Below are positions 24,907 through 35,961 of a stretch of 64,000 nt of DNA, piece by piece. Numbering within the stretch: position 1 is the stretch's first letter; every line of letters begins with the position of its first letter. The position numbers and the translations under genes were made by a program. The notes under the pieces are model-generated. The model searched no databases. It saw only the letters and a list, made by a program, of their open reading frames with translations, and was not told where the DNA came from. The stretch comes from Hydrangea macrophylla (Eukaryota > Streptophyta > Magnoliopsida > Cornales > Hydrangeaceae), in assembly GCA_033977485.1 (NCBI GenBank), contig CM066991.1:30315850-30379849 (forward strand), written 5' to 3'.

Positions 24907-24909
<3 letters not shown>

Positions 24910-25740
24910 TGATCGACAAGAGCATTTACACTGTTTGGGCTATTTTAAGCTCTATTTAGGAGCTGAAAAAACTTGGGCGGTTGGGGGTGTTTTCATCTTT
25001 ATTTACGGGCTAGAAAAAAGTGTTGTTGGGGCTATTTAAGCTCTATTTATCAGTTGCAAAATTCAGCAAAATAGGATTTTTTTCATGAACTTTTTAAACC
25101 AAAAAAAAAAAAACAAGAGAATAGCCTATGAGTACGTGGGTTCGAAACCCAGCATGTTTCCCCTTCCCCCATTAATCTTCTTCTTTTCCTAGGTATCTTT
25201 TATTTTACTAAAGATAGTTATAGGAAGAAATGAAACTAAATACTTTGAAATCGGGACGACCACTTCGAGAAACTCACTTGTGCTTAAGCAAAGTTATAGG
25301 AAGAAACGAAATTGAAAATTGAGTCCCGTTTAGGGAGAATGACGCAAAAATGCATTTTGAAACCTAAACCCTTTCTTAAACGAATTGTTACACACTTTTT
25401 TTTTTAAAATATACTTTATTTAAAATTGATGTATGTATTGCAGATTTACGGGCATCTAGAGTGCATGAATGAAAATTATGCATGGTTTTGATCTCATTTT
25501 CTGGAGCAATTTACATTGATGTTTGGAGATATTATATTGCTTTTGGAATTTGTATTTTCTATATGGATTTTGGATATTTGGAGATATTGTGTTGTTTTGT
25601 TTGTTGGATTGAGTAGGTAATTTATTAAAGAATGAAACTTTTATTTGGTTGATATGTATGTTGTGGATGTTTTAGATTACTCGTTAGCAGGTGGACCTGA
25701 AAAAAAAGTGTGAAAAAAAAATATATTAAAAAAAAAAAAA

Positions 25741-26502
25741 GAAATCCTTTTAGCGACGAAATTGTTCGTCACTAATAGTCAAATTGTATTTTTTTAGTTT
25801 TACCTTTAGCGACGAAACTTTCGTCACTAATTAAACCTTTTTACTCATGAAACTTACTTCGTCACCAATGATTACTTTTTAGCAACGAAATATTTCGTTG
25901 GGAATAGAGATCTTTTACCGATGAAGCTTAATTCGTCGCTAATAGTAGGACTCTTTCGTGACAAAATTTGGTTCGTTGGGAAAAATATACCTTTTCTGAC
26001 AAAAAATTTTGTCACTAAAGGGTACTTTTAGCGACGAAATGTCATCGCTAATAGTAGGACTCTTTCGTGACGAAATTTGGTTCGTTGAAAAAAATGCACT
26101 TTTCTCGACGAAATATTTTGTCACTAAAGGGTATTTTTAGTGACGAAATTTCATCGCTAATAGTAGGACTCTTTCGTGATGAAATTTGGTTTGTTGAGAA
26201 AAATATACTTTTCTCGACGAAATATTTGTCACTAAAGAGTACTTTTAGCGACGAAATTTCGTCACTAATAGTAGGGTTCTTTCGTGACGAAATTTTGTTC
26301 GTTGGAAAAAATACACTTTGCGCGACGAAACATTTCGTCGCTAAATGTTACTCTTTGGTGACGAAATATGATTTCGTCGCGAAAGACCTTTTGCGTCGAG
26401 GAATTAGCGACGAACGTGCGACGAAATTTTTTTCATCACTTAAGACATTTAATGACAAAAATCTGACCTTTAGCGACGAAAATTTTCATCACTAAAAGTC
26501 AA
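25741..26502. repeat. subterminal array of the truncated CACTA (GACGAAAT units)
   Basis: At least twenty copies of TTTAGCGACGAAATTTCGTC-type units in both orientations lead up to the CACTA end at 26515. The motif differs entirely from the TTATGAC array of the host CACTA, so this is a different CACTA family. Confidence 0.85.
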
Positions 26503-26515
26503 TTTTCTTGTAGTG

Positions 26516-27545
26516 TGGTACCGGGAGTTTTGCGTCAGGTTGGTAAACAACATTGACAGATACATGTACATTGTCTTCTCCTAACCTCACATGGTGTACC
26601 GTATCATTTGGTCCAACTTTCTCAAAAACGAACCCCGCAGCAACAATTGTATTTGAATTCAAAGCCAATCTACATGGTTGTCCCTATAACGAGTACAATA
26701 ATGAAAGCATCATTGCAAATGGAAAAGGTGACATACAGTAAAGATTTGTAGAATAAAATATCACGCACCTTCCCAATATTAGGTTTAGGATTTGGGAATG
26801 AAAGGTGATTTTGTTGCTTCCCTTTGCTTTCGAACTATTTATACGTCAAGAGAGTTAAAATAAGCAACAATGTACACAAACGTAATTCAATGATAAAAAT
26901 TTTAAAAAGAAAGAATTATAACCTTCTCATTCGTCTTCTTGACCGGTGAATCACATGAATCATTTATATTAGAAGAAACCTTGACATATTTACTATTATC
27001 ACTTTTCTGAGTGTTTGATCCAACCTTCTCAATTGGAGCTGATGTTAATCCACTTTGTAACTTAATCAATTGTTCCTTCAACTTTTGCAACTCATTATCT
27101 TTTTCTTTGCATTTTTCCTCTTCTTCATGTAACCTAGACTCTAACTCACTAATATGTTTCTTAGAGCCACACCTAGAAATATGGAAATAAGTTGTGGGGG
27201 TGACTCCTTTTCCTATACCTCTAACCCGTCCACCGAGCTCGGCAGTACCCAAGGCCATAGTCAGGACGTCTGAGGTTCCTTCAGTGACCAAACTCCCATC
27301 TTCAACTTGGCTTTTCAATGTATCCTTGCAAATTGGCAAACGAGAAAAAAAATAACATATTAAATATATCATTAGTAGATGTATTTTATGCTAATGTTTT
27401 CAAAATAAAAATAAAAATAAAAAACATGGATTAAAACTCACTATTTTTTCACCAATTTGTTTTGCAACATCATCTCGATATTCCCCCTTTTTTATTTTGA
27501 CGAGCTGCTTTCCACAACAATGACCTATCAGCTTCATCAAATGAA
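26516..27545 (-). pseudogene. TnpA-Ulp1 gene, middle part (exons 4b to 7)
   Basis: Exons 27442..27545 (continued from 48568), 26923..27324, 26769..26834 and 26516..26683. The 134-codon exon has the conserved VLTMALGTAELGGRVRGIGK block of plant En/Spm-type (Ptta) proteins, then a coiled coil rich in Glu/Lys/Leu (ISELESRLHEEEEKCKEK) of about 50 residues. The exon ending at 26516 carries the linker before Ulp1 (QPCRLAL...VHVSVNVVYQ). A one-base excess in the AAAAAAGGGGG run near 27500 shifts the frame in exon 4. The Tat element sits in this exon at 27545/48553 and the truncated CACTA cuts exon 7. Confidence 0.85.
27541..27545. repeat. Tat target-site duplication ATGAA, left copy
   Basis: ATGAA precedes TGTGGATATC. 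The right copy is 48553..48557 after GTGTCTACA. Removing the element and one copy restores the length of the TnpA exon. Confidence 0.93.
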
Positions 27546-29851
27546 TGTGGATATCGCAGTTTTTCTTTCTTTTTACCCACAGCTTTTCTTTTAAAATTCT
27601 TTTCCAAAATTTCAAATTCAAAACAAATAAGTCGCCACTTAATTTTTAAAAGGAAAAATTAAGAAACCATTTGAAAGGAAACTGATCGTTTGCGAAACCA
27701 AAGATTAAACTAGGTCCGGGGATTATGGAATGAGAGAGGAAGGAGCCCGCCAGACTAAAACACCCTCTCTCATCCTATCTTGTGATAGGCCTCTACTCAA
27801 CATCCTTTTAATCAAATTTATTAATCTAAGCATGCCCTCAACTAATACATATATACATATACATCACAAAAGCATGTCCAAAGGGTGTAAAATTGTTAAT
27901 GGCAAAATATCATTCATAAACCACATATTTCAGGTAGCAAGCAATATGATATGCGATAAGGAACAAGAGAACTTACCCGGGATCCAGCAGCGATATTCAA
28001 ACGTGCGATGCATACAAACAAAAGAAAATCCTAAGAAAGAGTCTCTAATCATATATACATATAAGGCAAGCTCCTAATTCTAAGGTGTCGCGCATGAGGT
28101 TAAAAATCAATAAAATCAAGGAATGAAATAAACTAAAAGGGAGATGAGAAATTGTACCTCAAATGCGCTACAAAACAAAGATTAGTCCACATGTTTCGCA
28201 TAATAATATGGTATCAAACAATCAATCCTAATTTTCTAACTTAAGTCTATCTAGCATGAAATCCAACTTTATTCAATTACATAGTCCTAATTATAAGCGT
28301 TAATGTACATGAATGAATATGAACAAGGATAAGACATGGATTTATTCACTAATTTTGGCCACTTAACTTCTGGATTTAAGCTAAGTTATCATTATTCAAA
28401 GTATGATTTGGGTCCTAAAACATTAGGAGTCCATTTGAGTTGAGATAAACAAAATTAGACAAAAATAATAGCAGTTTTTCATGAATTACAGAGAGCAGAC
28501 CGGATCTAAAAAAAAGAAAAAACCATGCTTCCAACGGTTGGATCTTAATGATTTTTGGATACAATATGTCTTTGTGAGTCTAGTTTATAACCCAAAAATA
28601 AAATCAAGATTTGAACGGTTAGATCTCCGGGAATATGGAAAACACTAGGCATCACTCAGGAATCTGCAACTCTCTGTCCAGAGATCTTGTACGATTTTTT
28701 AAAAATAGCAAAAAGATGAGAAACACTTAGATCTTTTTAGAGGATCTCCCTAACGAATTAAGGTACCCAGAAATAATTATTAGACACTTCGGAAACTCCG
28801 TTAAAATTCGGATTTATTAGTTTCAAAACGGGTTTACTATTCTGAAATGTTGGACAGAATATTGCATGTACTGAAATCACAAGACCAAACCATCTTAGGC
28901 ATCAAAATCACCTTAATCCAAAAATCACAGTGGTAGAATATTGTGTTATTGACATTTTCCTGTTGGTTTCACTCGTTTTCAACGGTTAGATTTCGAACTA
29001 AAAATCTTTGATCAAAATAAGTTTGTGAACTCATTGTTTTCATTTATCAAGTTCAACTCTATTTGTTAACCCCAACTATTGAATCATGAAGTTGGGCTTA
29101 AACTAAACCATTTTCTCCTACCATTTGATGGTCATTGGAGACTAAAGACCTTCACATTTGTAGATTTCAAAGGAAGTATGAATAGACTTCATGAAATCTC
29201 AAGATGAGGACTCTAAACCATGGAGAAGGGCTTATCATCAAAACCATTTTCTCCTACCATTTGATGGTCATTGGAGATGAAGACATGACTAATACTCATA
29301 AGTTTCAAAGAAAATGTAGAAATGATTTCATGAAATACCAAGTTTAGAGGATCCAAGTCATGAGTATGGGCTTGGATTCATCTATTTGCTTGTGAAATGA
29401 AGTGATGATCAAATTTTGACTCTCATGTAAAGTATAAGCTTACATGGGATTCAAAGGATCATACTCAAGAGATTTCAAGGGAGATATTGAAGATCTCCAA
29501 GAATCTCAAGAGACGAACATAAACCAAAAGAAATACAAGAAGGACTAAATAATTAGAAACAATAACTCATAAGCTTACTAGACAAACTCTAAGATTTAAT
29601 CAAGAAGAACTAACAATGACTTGAAGATTAGAAGCTTAAAAAGAAAAAGAACACAACTAAAGGTTAGAGGGTCACCTCCAAACTATCCTCAAAAATCTTT
29701 CTTTTAAGGTCTTCCAAGCTCTTCTCTCTAATTCTCTAAACTCTCTCTTTTCTCTCAAGATGTTTTAGTGTAATGATAGTGATATCTTTGTATTTTTTTG
29801 GTGTATCTCTTGTGTATATTCCTTGCATATCTTCCAAGGAAGATCCTTCCT

Positions 29852-29859
29852 CTTTTATA
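29852..29859 (-). promoter_or_regulatory. candidate TATA box of the Tat LTR
   Basis: TATAAAAG on the minus strand. The palindrome cluster 29971..30294 begins about 110 bp upstream of it. Same arrangement at 47828..47835 in the 5' LTR. Confidence 0.55.
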
Positions 29860-29970
29860 GACAAAAAATACCAAGTATTTTTAGTGAATTCGGAGTAAAA
29901 GACAGGTGTAAATCTCTCATTTGGTGGTACAATACGTACTTCCTGAAATTAGACAGTCTGCTGCCCAGGG

Positions 29971-30294
29971 CGGCAGTCAGAATTCATCTACGGCAGTCCG
30001 TGGGTGCCGCTGCGGCACTCCGTGACTGCCGCACCGGCATTCCGTGACTGCCGTACGCCTCTCAGTGAGTGCCGCGGCAGATTGTTGATTGCCGGGTTTC
30101 CGTCAACCTTACTTTATCAGATTTTTGTTTTTATCCGCCTACACATACGTATTGTACCACAAAATACGGACTTGGAAAGCAAACGGCAGTCAGAAAATGT
30201 CGGCGGCACTCAGTGAGAGCCATTCCGGCATTCAGTAAATGCCGTACGGTACTCAGTGACTGCAGTTAACGCCGCGGCAATCTGCCGTGTGCCG
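29971..30294. repeat. cluster of 19-bp palindromes in the Tat 3' LTR
   Basis: About ten variants of CGGCACTCAGTGAGTGCCG, a perfect 9-bp inverted repeat around one base. Two groups (29971..30094 and 30184..30294) are separated by AT-rich sequence. Most units keep the CGGCA/TGCCG arms while the centre varies. Confidence 0.88.
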
Positions 30295-30563
30295 TTTTTT
30301 TCTGAACTTCCTCTTTTAGGTTTTTTCTTTTCTCCTTTTTTTCTTCTAAAAAATATTTTCGAAGATTTTCTCCAAAAATGGTGTTTTTTATACCTGAATT
30401 CTCCTAAACACCTGGTATTTTCTTCTTTCTGTGAAATTTTATCGCGTTTGGAGAATTTTCTGAAGAGCTTGGAATACTTCGATTCTTTCGGTCTTTATCA
30501 TCATCGGACGTGGAGGTGACGCTCTCCTAAATTCGACGGTCGGTCAAAATTGGGGTGTCTACA

Positions 30564-30577
30564 GTTTGCCCCTCTTT
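30564..30577 (-). other. Tat polypurine tract
   Basis: AAAGAGGGGCAAAC on the minus strand directly precedes the 3' LTR. Confidence 0.8.
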
Positions 30578-30730
30578 GACAGAGCTGGTGGGGCAACGCG
30601 CCCCATAAGTGAATGTTAAAGCCTGTGTGAAGACAAGCCTTTGACCAGACTGTCAAATTTAGGTAAAACAAAACCCGTTGCAAAAAAACGGCTTTACGAA
30701 CGGTTCATGTTGGTCGTGCTCAACGGTGAG

Positions 30731-30773
30731 CTGCCTACGTATCCCATCAGGAATCAGACCAAAGCGTAGTTCG
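30731..30773. other. conserved 3'-end motif, copy 1
   Basis: CTGCCTACGTATCCCATCAG followed by GAATCAG and GCGTAGTTC. It recurs with small changes at 37588..37629 just past pol. The function is unknown. Confidence 0.75.
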
Positions 30774-31008
30774 GGCAGGAACAAAACACACACAAGCACA
30801 AGTAATCATACGGATGAATGCACCTATCCTGTCGTGATGCGAGTGCTATGCAATGGTATTTTTCGAATTGACCTGGTCATACAAGCGCCATGCTCATCAT
30901 GTTTTCCCCACGCATTTTATGTGACGTGTTAGTTAGGGAAGATCACCTAATTCCGTGATTGATGCGAAGATCTCTTACAGGGGTCATGATGCTTTTGATT
31001 TGAAAACG
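30774..31008. other. Tat 3' untranslated spacer
   Basis: No frame or repeat beyond the first partial 60-bp unit, which begins near 31009. Confidence 0.5.
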
Positions 31009-32029
31009 AGGGTAACCGCAAATCTGTTGCGAGAACCGGGAATATAAATCTGTTATATTCCAAAAACGAGGGGTGAACGCAAATCTGTTGCGAGAACCGG
31101 GAATATAAATATGTTATATTCCGAAAACGAGGGTAAACGCAAATCTGTTGCGAGAACCAGGAATATAAATCTGTTATATTCCAAAAATGAGGGTAAACGC
31201 AAATCTGTTGCGAGAACCTGGAATATAAATCTGTTATATTCCAAAAACGAGGGTAAACGCAAATCTGTTGCGAGAACCGAGAATATAAATCTGTTATATT
31301 CCAAAAACGAGGGTAAACGCAAATCTGTTGCGAGAACCGGGAATATAAATCTGTTATATTCTGAAAACGAGGGTAAACGCAAATCTGTTGCGAGAACCGG
31401 GAATATAAATCTGTTATATTCCAAAAACGAGGGTAAACGCAAATCTGTTGCGAGAACCTGGAATATAAATCTGCTATATTCGAAAAACGAGGGTTAACAC
31501 AAATCTATTGCGAGAACCGGGAATATAAATCTGTTACATTCCAAAAACGAGGTGTGAACGCAAATCTGTTGCGAGAACCGGAAATATTAATCTGTTACAT
31601 TCCGAAAACGAGGGTAAACACAAATCTTTTGCGAGAACCGGGAATATAAATCTGTTATATTCCGAAAACGAGGGTAAACGCAAATCTGTTGCGAGAACCG
31701 GGAATATAAATCTGTTATATTCCAAAAACGAGGGTAAACGCAAATCTGTTGCGAGAACCGGGAATATAAATCTGTTATATTCGAAAAATGAGGGTTAACG
31801 CAAATCTGTTGCGAGAACCGGGAATATAAATCTGTTACATTCCAAAAACGAGAGGTGAACGCAAATCTGTTGTGAGAACCGGGAATATAAATCTGATACA
31901 TTCCGAAAACGAGGGTAAACGCAAATCTGTTGCGAGAACCGGGAATATAAATCTGTTATATTCCAAAAACGAGGGTAAACGCAAACATGTTGCGAGAACC
32001 GGGAATATAAATCTGTCATATTCCAAAAA
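31009..32029. repeat. 60-bp tandem array, about 17 copies
   Basis: Units start GAGGGTAAACGCAAATCTGT and end ATATTCCAAAAAC. The period is exactly 60 bp over most of the array, with a few 61-bp units. Copies are about 90 to 97 percent alike by eye. Long frames on both strands here are artefacts of a period divisible by three. Tandem arrays in this position are known for Tat-lineage elements and can seed satellite DNA. Confidence 0.95.
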
Positions 32030-32300
32030 TCTTTTTAATAATAATTTTTTTCAAAAATCGGGAGCCCACGTGCTCAAGTCTTTTTTCAATTTTCAAAATC
32101 GGGAGCCCACCGGCTCATATATACTCTTAAATTCTGAAATTTGTAGCCATTTTGAACCTAAAAATGACTCCGAGGGCTAAAAGTGTAATGAGGGCAAGTA
32201 TTTGGGGGCCTTAAATTTAATTTTCGGGACTTGATTTGAATTTTTGGGGCGAAATGAAGGATCTTTGAACCGACTTAAACCCGGCACACGCGGATTTTTG

Positions 32301-32405
32301 CGGCAGTCCGTGACTGCCGTGCGGCATTCACGGAATGCCGTTGCAGCACTCAGTGAGTGCCGCGTGGCAGTCCATCAACTGCCGAACACGGAAAACCAAG
32401 TGCCG
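32301..32405. promoter_or_regulatory. palindrome cluster upstream of the plant-mobile-domain gene
   Basis: Five units, the first CGGCAGTCCGTGACTGCCG, spaced about 21 bp, ending 243 bp before the ATG at 32649. A CT-rich stretch typical of plant 5' untranslated regions follows (32440..32520). No clear TATA box is visible. Confidence 0.7.
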
Positions 32406-32648
32406 CGTTTGAGCGACAGTGGCTAAAACCGCCGGGTTCAATACATTTCTTTCATTCTCTAGATCTTCTCTCTCTCGATTTCTCTCTGGAGAAAATTTTC
32501 CTTTTTCTTTCCTAGCTTGGATTGATCTATCAGGGGCTTATCAGGTTCATTCTACTTGACCGAAACTTGATTAATCTCGTTTATTTCCTTGTTTTTCTGA
32601 AATTTTCATGAATCTAACGCTCGAATTCTCTCTTTTCTTTGACAGATC

Positions 32649-35377
32649 ATGGCGAGTGGTTCTAGGAAGAAGAAGAAGGCCAAGTACACGGCCACTCATC
32701 ATCCTGATGCTACACTCCTTCTCCGGGATCCGGACGAGCATTTATCTGCCCGCGTATTCAAGCGCGAGGTAAACGTTCCTTTTTCTATTTTCAATTTTTC
32801 TCTTTTTAGAACGTATTGTGAATCATGACTTTGGATGTCTCATTTCAAAATGTAAATGCTATGCTTGCAGCGCTTTCACGCATACTTTATTCGTATTTCA
32901 TTTTACTTTTCTCGAGCTTCGTGAATATCATGCTCGATGAATCATAATTTATTATTCTCCCTCATGTGTACCGAACTCGTAAATTTTCTGGAACGTTCCA
33001 AACGCCTTTTATTATTCAAAATTGATTCTTGACCGCTTGTGACTCAAATTGCGCCTATGATTCTCACGAACTTCTCTTTTTAAAACTGCGCTTAAATTTC
33101 TTTTGCACCTTCGCATGTATTCCTGAAAACAAGTTATTCTTTTCTTTTTCTCTTTTTTTTTTTCGAAACCTTGCTAGGACAGCCGAACTGAACGCAAACG
33201 AGCGCCACGTTTGTACAATTTCTGCGAGTATTTCCAGATTTTTTATTTCTTTCTTTTTTTTCCCTTTATCGTCTCCTTTCTTTTTATTGCCATCTGTTTA
33301 TTTACCTTTCTTTTATCCAATTACTAATATCAGAAATCTTGTGATTCTTTCTTACAGCTGCAGCCCAAAGTGCTGAAGGGGCATGGCAGCCTCGCGCATG
33401 GGTATGAGTGGTACACACAGCTCAGTGAGACGGTGAGGGCCCTGGTTGATGCTGCCGGGTTTGGAGACTTCGTCAAACTCTTGACGAAGAGCTCCAACGA
33501 CTTACGGCAGATACACGCATTGGCCGAGCGGTGGTGGGATACGATGAGCACTTTTCATTTCGACTTTGCGGAGATGACGATGACTCCCTTGGATTTTTCG
33601 ATGATCACCGGGATCCCGTTCGGTGGAGAACCTCTGCGATATCTGACGGATCGGGAGTGGGACCAGGTGGAACCTTTGCTAGGAGTGGTCCTGGAGGATT
33701 CCCTGGTCACAGCTCGATGGTTTATGGACACATTTAGGGGCCAGCCGGATTTTACGGACGAGCAGATGGCCAGAGGTTTTCTTATGTACATGCTGGGGTG
33801 CTCTTTGTTGAGCACCAAGGGCCATCGAGTCCATGTGTCCCTGGTAGCATCGCTGGAGCGCCTGGACAGGGTCGACGAGTATGACTGGGCTGGTACAGGG
33901 TTATCTATCCTGTATAAGCATATGGGTGACATCTCCCGAGACAGGCCAGCCTCCACCAGTGGTTATTGGAGAGCGTGGGAGGTATACTTTTTCTATATTT
34001 TATTGCTTTTTTGCATTTTCAGAAATTTATTTAAATTGTGAGACTAACCCTTCCTTTTTATTATTGCAGATTTGGTCCCACGAGTATCTTCGCATGATGT
34101 CTCCCGAGACACGTGAGGCAGACGCCCTTATCATGCCCCAGGGGCTGAAATGGGCGAAGGATAGGGTTGGGCGGAAGACCGGGGCCCACGATTTCATTTT
34201 GATCAGGAACTTCCTGACGAATCTGAGGGAGCAGCACGTTCATTGGCAGCCTTGGCTTAGGGTGCTTCCCGAGGCTCGTGCGGAGATTCGAGAGTCGGCC
34301 GGATATGACCCGACAAGGCGACTCCTTAGCGGGCCAGAGGGCCAGGCGTGGTACTTAGGAGAGAGGGTGACTAGGCAGTCCCTGGCGACCCCTGGATTCT
34401 TTGTGCCATTCCCTCCTCCTGACTCTATGAGGGCCACAGACACTCTTCATGGTAGCGAGCTGACGACCGCTCTGATGGGCCTAGGTATTCACGGCTTCCT
34501 GGATCCCCCTACGGGATATGCGGCGTTCCGTGCCGCTAAGCTGATGTCGAACTTCCCTTTGATGGAAGTGACTCGGGTGAGTATATGATTCCTTTATTAC
34601 TACTTTATGAATTTCCTTTTATTCTCTATTCATGCTTTATTATTTTTTGTTTACAGCCTGTCCCGGCTACCACCCGTCCTCCTGCCTTGCCTGAGTGGGA
34701 TTGGACCATGTCGGCCGTCCCGTTTGGCGAGCCCTACTTGACGACGATCCCCCGACTCACACAGGGCGCCCCCACTATTCCTCTTCATTACGATGTTGTC
34801 CCGCGTGCCTACGCAGAGGAGGGCTTGGCGTACGCCCACAGCGTGCGGCAGTGGGTCCTCGGGCGAGACTGGATGGTAAGAAACTTATCCCTTCCTTTCA
34901 CTTTTACTTTGATTGCCCCTTCTTTTATGACCCTTTATTCTTGGTTCTTGTTTTCAGGCTGAGGGAGCTCGGGCGACTGCTGCGACTCAGTTGAGGGCCC
35001 AGGTATGATCTTTACACCCTTATTCTCCGTATTTTGATTGTCTTTTCAACACTATATGAATTTATCCTTTCTTATTTCAGGTGGAGGAGATCAGAGTCCT
35101 GTCCCAGCAGGTGGGGTATCTTCAGCAGAGGCTCCAGCAGTTCGGCATTCCCCTCAGCAACATTCCTGGGGATGGCGGTGCTGGACGAGGCATGGGACGA
35201 GGCGGTGGTAGCGGCGCTGGTCGCGGCGGAGGCGGTGGCGAGGGTACCAGTAGCGGCAGAGGCAGAGGCGGCGGTGGCGGCGGACATAGAGGGAGCGGTG
35301 GAGGTAGCGGGATAGAGTCGGAGGAGGAGCCCCTCAGGTGTACGACCCGCCAGACTCGCAGCCGGGGCCGAGGCTGA
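32649..35377 (+). CDS. intact six-exon plant mobile domain (PMD) protein, antisense in the Tat element
   Basis: Exons 32649..32768, 33358..33981, 34070..34576, 34657..34875, 34958..35002 and 35081..35377 all have GT-AG borders and all introns are phase 0. They give 603 codons without a stop. The start is ATG in ATCATGGCG followed by a basic run (KKKKAK). Exon 1 has the DPDEHLSARVFKRE lead-in. Exons 2 and 3 hold the PMD (PF10536, aminotransferase-like): FHFDFAEMTMTPLDFSMITG and the later MLGCSLLSTKG and YWRAWEIWSHEYL. Exon 6 starts with a short Gln/Leu coiled coil (QQVGYLQQRLQQFG) and ends in a Gly/Arg-rich tail (GRGMGRGGG, SSGRGRGGG). Host PMD proteins such as Arabidopsis MAIN/MAIL1 are nuclear and act in genome stability and transposon silencing; PMD genes are also carried by transposons. 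What this copy does is unknown. Being antisense to the element's genomic RNA, its introns are not spliced out during retrotransposition. Confidence 0.85.
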
Positions 35378-35742
35378 TCCTGCTCTTCTTTTTATTTCTT
35401 TTTGAGTGTTTTCTTGGGAGAATACATACTTTATTTGATGGATTGTATATATATGTTCACTCTTTTGATGAAAACGGCTTCATGGTAGCCAGTAGGATAT
35501 GCACTCTTTATTTTTACATTATTGTATTTCCCATTGATATTCACCGTATGTGGGGCCATGGCTTGGTCTCGTCTTTATTTTAATTTTGAATGCCTTGATG
35601 AAAATGAATGAATGAATGAATGTATTGATCCTTGTTGCACGTGCTGCATGAAGCGCATGTTTTATTGTCCTCTATGTAGTTTTCTGTTTGCAGGTGGGCT
35701 GAACGTGTTACAAACAAATCCTGGCCAATGAAAAACCCAGAA
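35378..35742. other. 3' flank of the PMD gene
   Basis: T-rich sequence with a short AATG-repeat at 35607..35622. It probably contains the 3' untranslated region and polyadenylation site. No separate gene. Confidence 0.5.
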
Positions 35743-35868
35743 CGGCACTCGGTGAGGTCTCCGCGGCACTCAGTGAGTGCCGCGACGGCAGTCAGTGAAT
35801 GCCGCAACGGCATTCACGGACTGCCGTACGGCATTTCTTTGAGTGTCGCTGCACTTTATCGAGTGCCG
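35743..35868. promoter_or_regulatory. palindrome cluster upstream of the second antisense gene
   Basis: Six units of the 19-bp palindrome, including a perfect CGGCACTCAGTGAGTGCCG near 35763..35781. The cluster ends 26 bp before TTATTTATA (35894..35902), a good TATA box, with the ATG 60 bp further on. Confidence 0.75.
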
Positions 35869-35893
35869 CAGGTAGGTAGGCAGCTTTATTCCC

Positions 35894-35902
35894 TTATTTA
35901 TA
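35894..35902 (+). promoter_or_regulatory. TATA box of the second antisense gene
   Basis: TTATTTATA lies between the palindrome cluster and a CT-rich leader, about 60 bp before the ATG at 35962. Confidence 0.6.
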
Positions 35903-35961
35903 CCCCTTCTTTCTCAAGGCTCCGAAAAACACTTCTCTTTTCTTCTTTATTTTCTTCCAAA

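Larger units (their letters stand above)
23816..26515. mobile_element. truncated second CACTA element inside a TnpA-Ulp1 exon
   Basis: The right end reads TTTTCTTGTAGTG (26503..26515), a CACTA TIR, preceded by a subterminal array unlike that of the host CACTA. It interrupts a coding exon: the frame ends at 26516 and its continuation begins near 23815. No matching CACTAC end is found near 23815, so the left end has been lost. Inside are a chloroplast SRP54 gene fragment, a Helitron-like 3' end and a TC microsatellite. The exact left border is uncertain by about 15 bp. Confidence 0.75.
27546..30563 (-). repeat. Tat 3' LTR (left copy)
   Basis: 3018 bp from TGTGGATATCG to GGGGTGTCTACA. Very similar to 45519..48552 apart from scattered substitutions; the right copy has one extra palindrome unit near 48240. 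No coding capacity; frames in it are chance. Confidence 0.95.

Noticed and set aside
25120..25145. SINE head with a B box (GGTTCGAAACC)
   Set aside because: No A box at the right distance, no poly-A tail or target duplication; not enough evidence.
31009..32029. CRISPR-like array or repeat protein encoded by the 60-bp units
   Set aside because: There are no unique spacers; the whole unit repeats. Long frames on both strands follow from a period divisible by three. Plant retrotransposon context.
33029..33376. Separate ORF inside the first intron of the PMD gene
   Set aside because: T-rich intron sequence; the frame crosses the splice acceptor and has no homology.
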